This document shows positions 9,737-10,912 of a stretch of DNA of 10,912 nucleotides, in pieces. The notes under the pieces are model-generated. The model had not been told where the DNA came from. It did not search any database and saw only the letters and a list, made by a program, of their open reading frames with translations. A program made the position numbers and the translations under genes. The stretch is taken from the NCBI GenBank assembly GCA_020052135.1, contig JAGVPS010000081.1, positions 1 to 10,912 of the forward strand, written 5' to 3'. This DNA is from Minisyncoccota bacterium (GTDB taxonomy: Bacteria > Patescibacteriota > Minisyncoccia > UBA6257 > 1-14-0-10-40-38). Position 1 is the first letter of the stretch, and every line of letters starts with the position of its first letter.

Positions 9737-10912
9737 CTATTCATCCGCCTCTGCCTCTGCGGTTTTTTGCTCATCGACACCGAGCGTGTCATCATCCGAC
9801 GTACCCTGCACATCGCCTCGTGTGCGAGCGAAATACCCCGTACCCGCAGGAATTAAGCGGCCGATAATGACATTCTCTTTAAGTCCCTTGAGCTTATCCA
9901 CCTTCCCTTCAACTGCCGCACTGATGAGCACTCGGCCGGTTTCTTGGAAAGATGCTGCCGAGAGAAAGCTCTCGGTGGAAAGAGCGACTTTTGTAATCCC
10001 CATAAAGACCTGCTGGGCTTTTGCCGGAGCTTTAAGCGCGGTTTTGATCGCGCGATTTGTTTCGAGAAAAACTGATTTTTCTACAATATCGCCCCGGACA
10101 AAGTCGCTATCTCCCTGCTCAATGATGCGCACGCGGGAAAACATCTGTCGAACAATGACCTCGATGTGCTTGTTATTGATATTCGCTCCTTCAGAAACAT
10201 AAATCTTTTGCACTTCATTCAACACGTATCGCTCTATTTCGCGCACGCCTTTTAGCCGGAAAAGCTCCCGAAGGTCCAACGGGCCTTCCGAAAGCTGATC
10301 TCCGCGAGACACGACATCTCCTACCTTCACGTATATCCACGATGATCGCGGAACCGCATACTCAATAACTTTATCTTTTTTAAGCTTGGTCTTAGAAGTG
10401 ATATGAAGTACTTTAATCAATCCTTTTTCTTCGATAGTGCTCACTACGCCATTTTCTTCCGCAAGCGATGCTTTTCCTTTTGGTGAACGGGCTTCAAAGA
10501 TTTCTTCCACGCGGGGAAGACCATGCGTAATGTCAGCTCCGGCGACACCTCCGATATGGAACGTGCGCATAGTAAGCTGAGTGCCTGGCTCCCCGATGGA
10601 TTGCGCCGCCACCACGCCAATCGCCTCACCAATGCGAATCGGCTTGTTATTGCCAAGATCAAATCCGTAGCACTGCGAGCAGGCGCCATAAAGAGTTTTA
10701 CAGGTGATGGGCGAACGAATCTTGACTACCTCTATGTTCTTTTCAGCGTCAATTTCATTCGCCATTTTTCGATCAATAATCTCACCCTCTTTGAGGAGTA
10801 TTTTGCGGCCTAGTTTTATGTCGGTTGCCGCCGTACGAGCAAAGAGACGATTCGCAAAGGTATGTCCGTATTCAAGGCCATCCTTTCGTCGTACTTCAAG
10901 ACCCTCTTTAGT
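9737..10912 (-). CDS. rpoC: RNA polymerase beta' subunit, C-terminal part, cut by window edge
   Basis: This is the catalytic beta' subunit of RNA polymerase. The frame is open from the right edge (391 codons visible), so an apparent Met start at 10765 is internal. The visible part begins with EGLEVRRKDGLEYGHTFANRLFAR. The second zinc site follows, with three of its four cysteines in SPITCKTLYGACSQCYG (C-x6-C-x2-C); the fourth lies upstream, off the window. GVVAAQSIGEPGTQLTMRTFHIGG carries the trigger loop with the conserved Met and His. No large insertion (E. coli SI3 type) follows; the sequence passes straight to LPRVEEIFEARSPKG. The C-terminus has RVLISAAVEGKVDKLKGLKENVIIGRLIPAGTG, then a short acidic tail ending in ADE. 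The stop is TAG at 9739-9737. rpsF follows on the same strand after 109 bp. Confidence 0.97.
   Translation of the reverse strand, partial: TKEGLEVRRKDGLEYGHTFANRLFARTAATDIKLGRKILLKEGEIIDRKMANEIDAEKNIEVVKIRSPITCKTLYGACSQCYGFDLGNNKPIRIGEAIGVVAAQSIGEPGTQLTMRTFHIGGVAGADITHGLPRVEEIFEARSPKGKASLAEENGVVSTIEEKGLIKVLHITSKTKLKKDKVIEYAVPRSSWIYVKVGDVVSRGDQLSEGPLDLRELFRLKGVREIERYVLNEVQKIYVSEGANINNKHIEVIVRQMFSRVRIIEQGDSDFVRGDIVEKSVFLETNRAIKTALKAPAKAQQVFMGITKVALSTESFLSAASFQETGRVLISAAVEGKVDKLKGLKENVIIGRLIPAGTGYFARTRGDVQGTSDDDTLGVDEQKTAEAEADE

Noticed and set aside
10444..10765. An rpoC start at the Met codon at 10765
   Set aside because: The frame stays open to the right edge, and the residues before this Met (EGLEVRRKDGLEYGHTF, then RLFAR) are conserved beta' sequence. 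The gene is cut by the window.

Overview
The window reads as a chromosomal segment of a bacterium of the Candidate Phyla Radiation (Patescibacteria, most like Parcubacteria). This assignment is an inference. It rests on compact genes with few Shine-Dalgarno sites, an archaeal-type TruD, an archaeal-like superoxide dismutase, a PaaX/Cas2-like winged-helix protein, and short palindromic repeats of a type I associate with these genomes. No 16S rRNA gene is present to confirm it.

Layout, left to right. The minus strand carries the 5' part of the primary sigma factor rpoD (cut by the left edge). Upstream of it is dnaG primase, whose stop codon overlaps a near-consensus promoter for rpoD. Next on the minus strand is a winged-helix + Cas2-like protein. 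It is divergent from rpmB (ribosomal protein L28), and a 40-bp imperfect palindrome lies between the two. rpmB ends in a perfect hairpin terminator, followed by tRNA-Pro(GGG), whose 5' end overlaps a palindromic repeat. Then comes a GC-rich plus-strand gene of unknown function that has its own consensus promoter, strong ribosome binding site, TTG start and large terminator. It looks like a self-contained acquired cassette.

The right half holds truD (minus) divergent from a Fe/Mn-type superoxide dismutase (plus). Both appear to be read from extended -10 boxes lying 6 nt from the ATG, so both are probably leaderless. Convergent with the dismutase is a minus-strand pair: a PAP2 phosphatase and an acylphosphatase-UppS fusion. 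Together these could make and recycle the C55 lipid carrier for cell-wall synthesis. This pair is bracketed by two related 76-bp AT-rich inverted repeats. Further right on the minus strand are the classical rpsF-ssb-rpsR set (S6, single-strand DNA-binding protein, S18) and the C-terminal third of rpoC, which runs off the right edge.

Most genes are core information processing (replication priming, transcription, translation, RNA modification) plus envelope lipid-carrier metabolism. The unusual material is between and within them: a palindromic repeat family inserted in frame inside dnaG and again at the tRNA, AT-rich palindromes between genes, the divergent palindrome beside the Cas2-like regulator, and the orphan GC-rich cassette.
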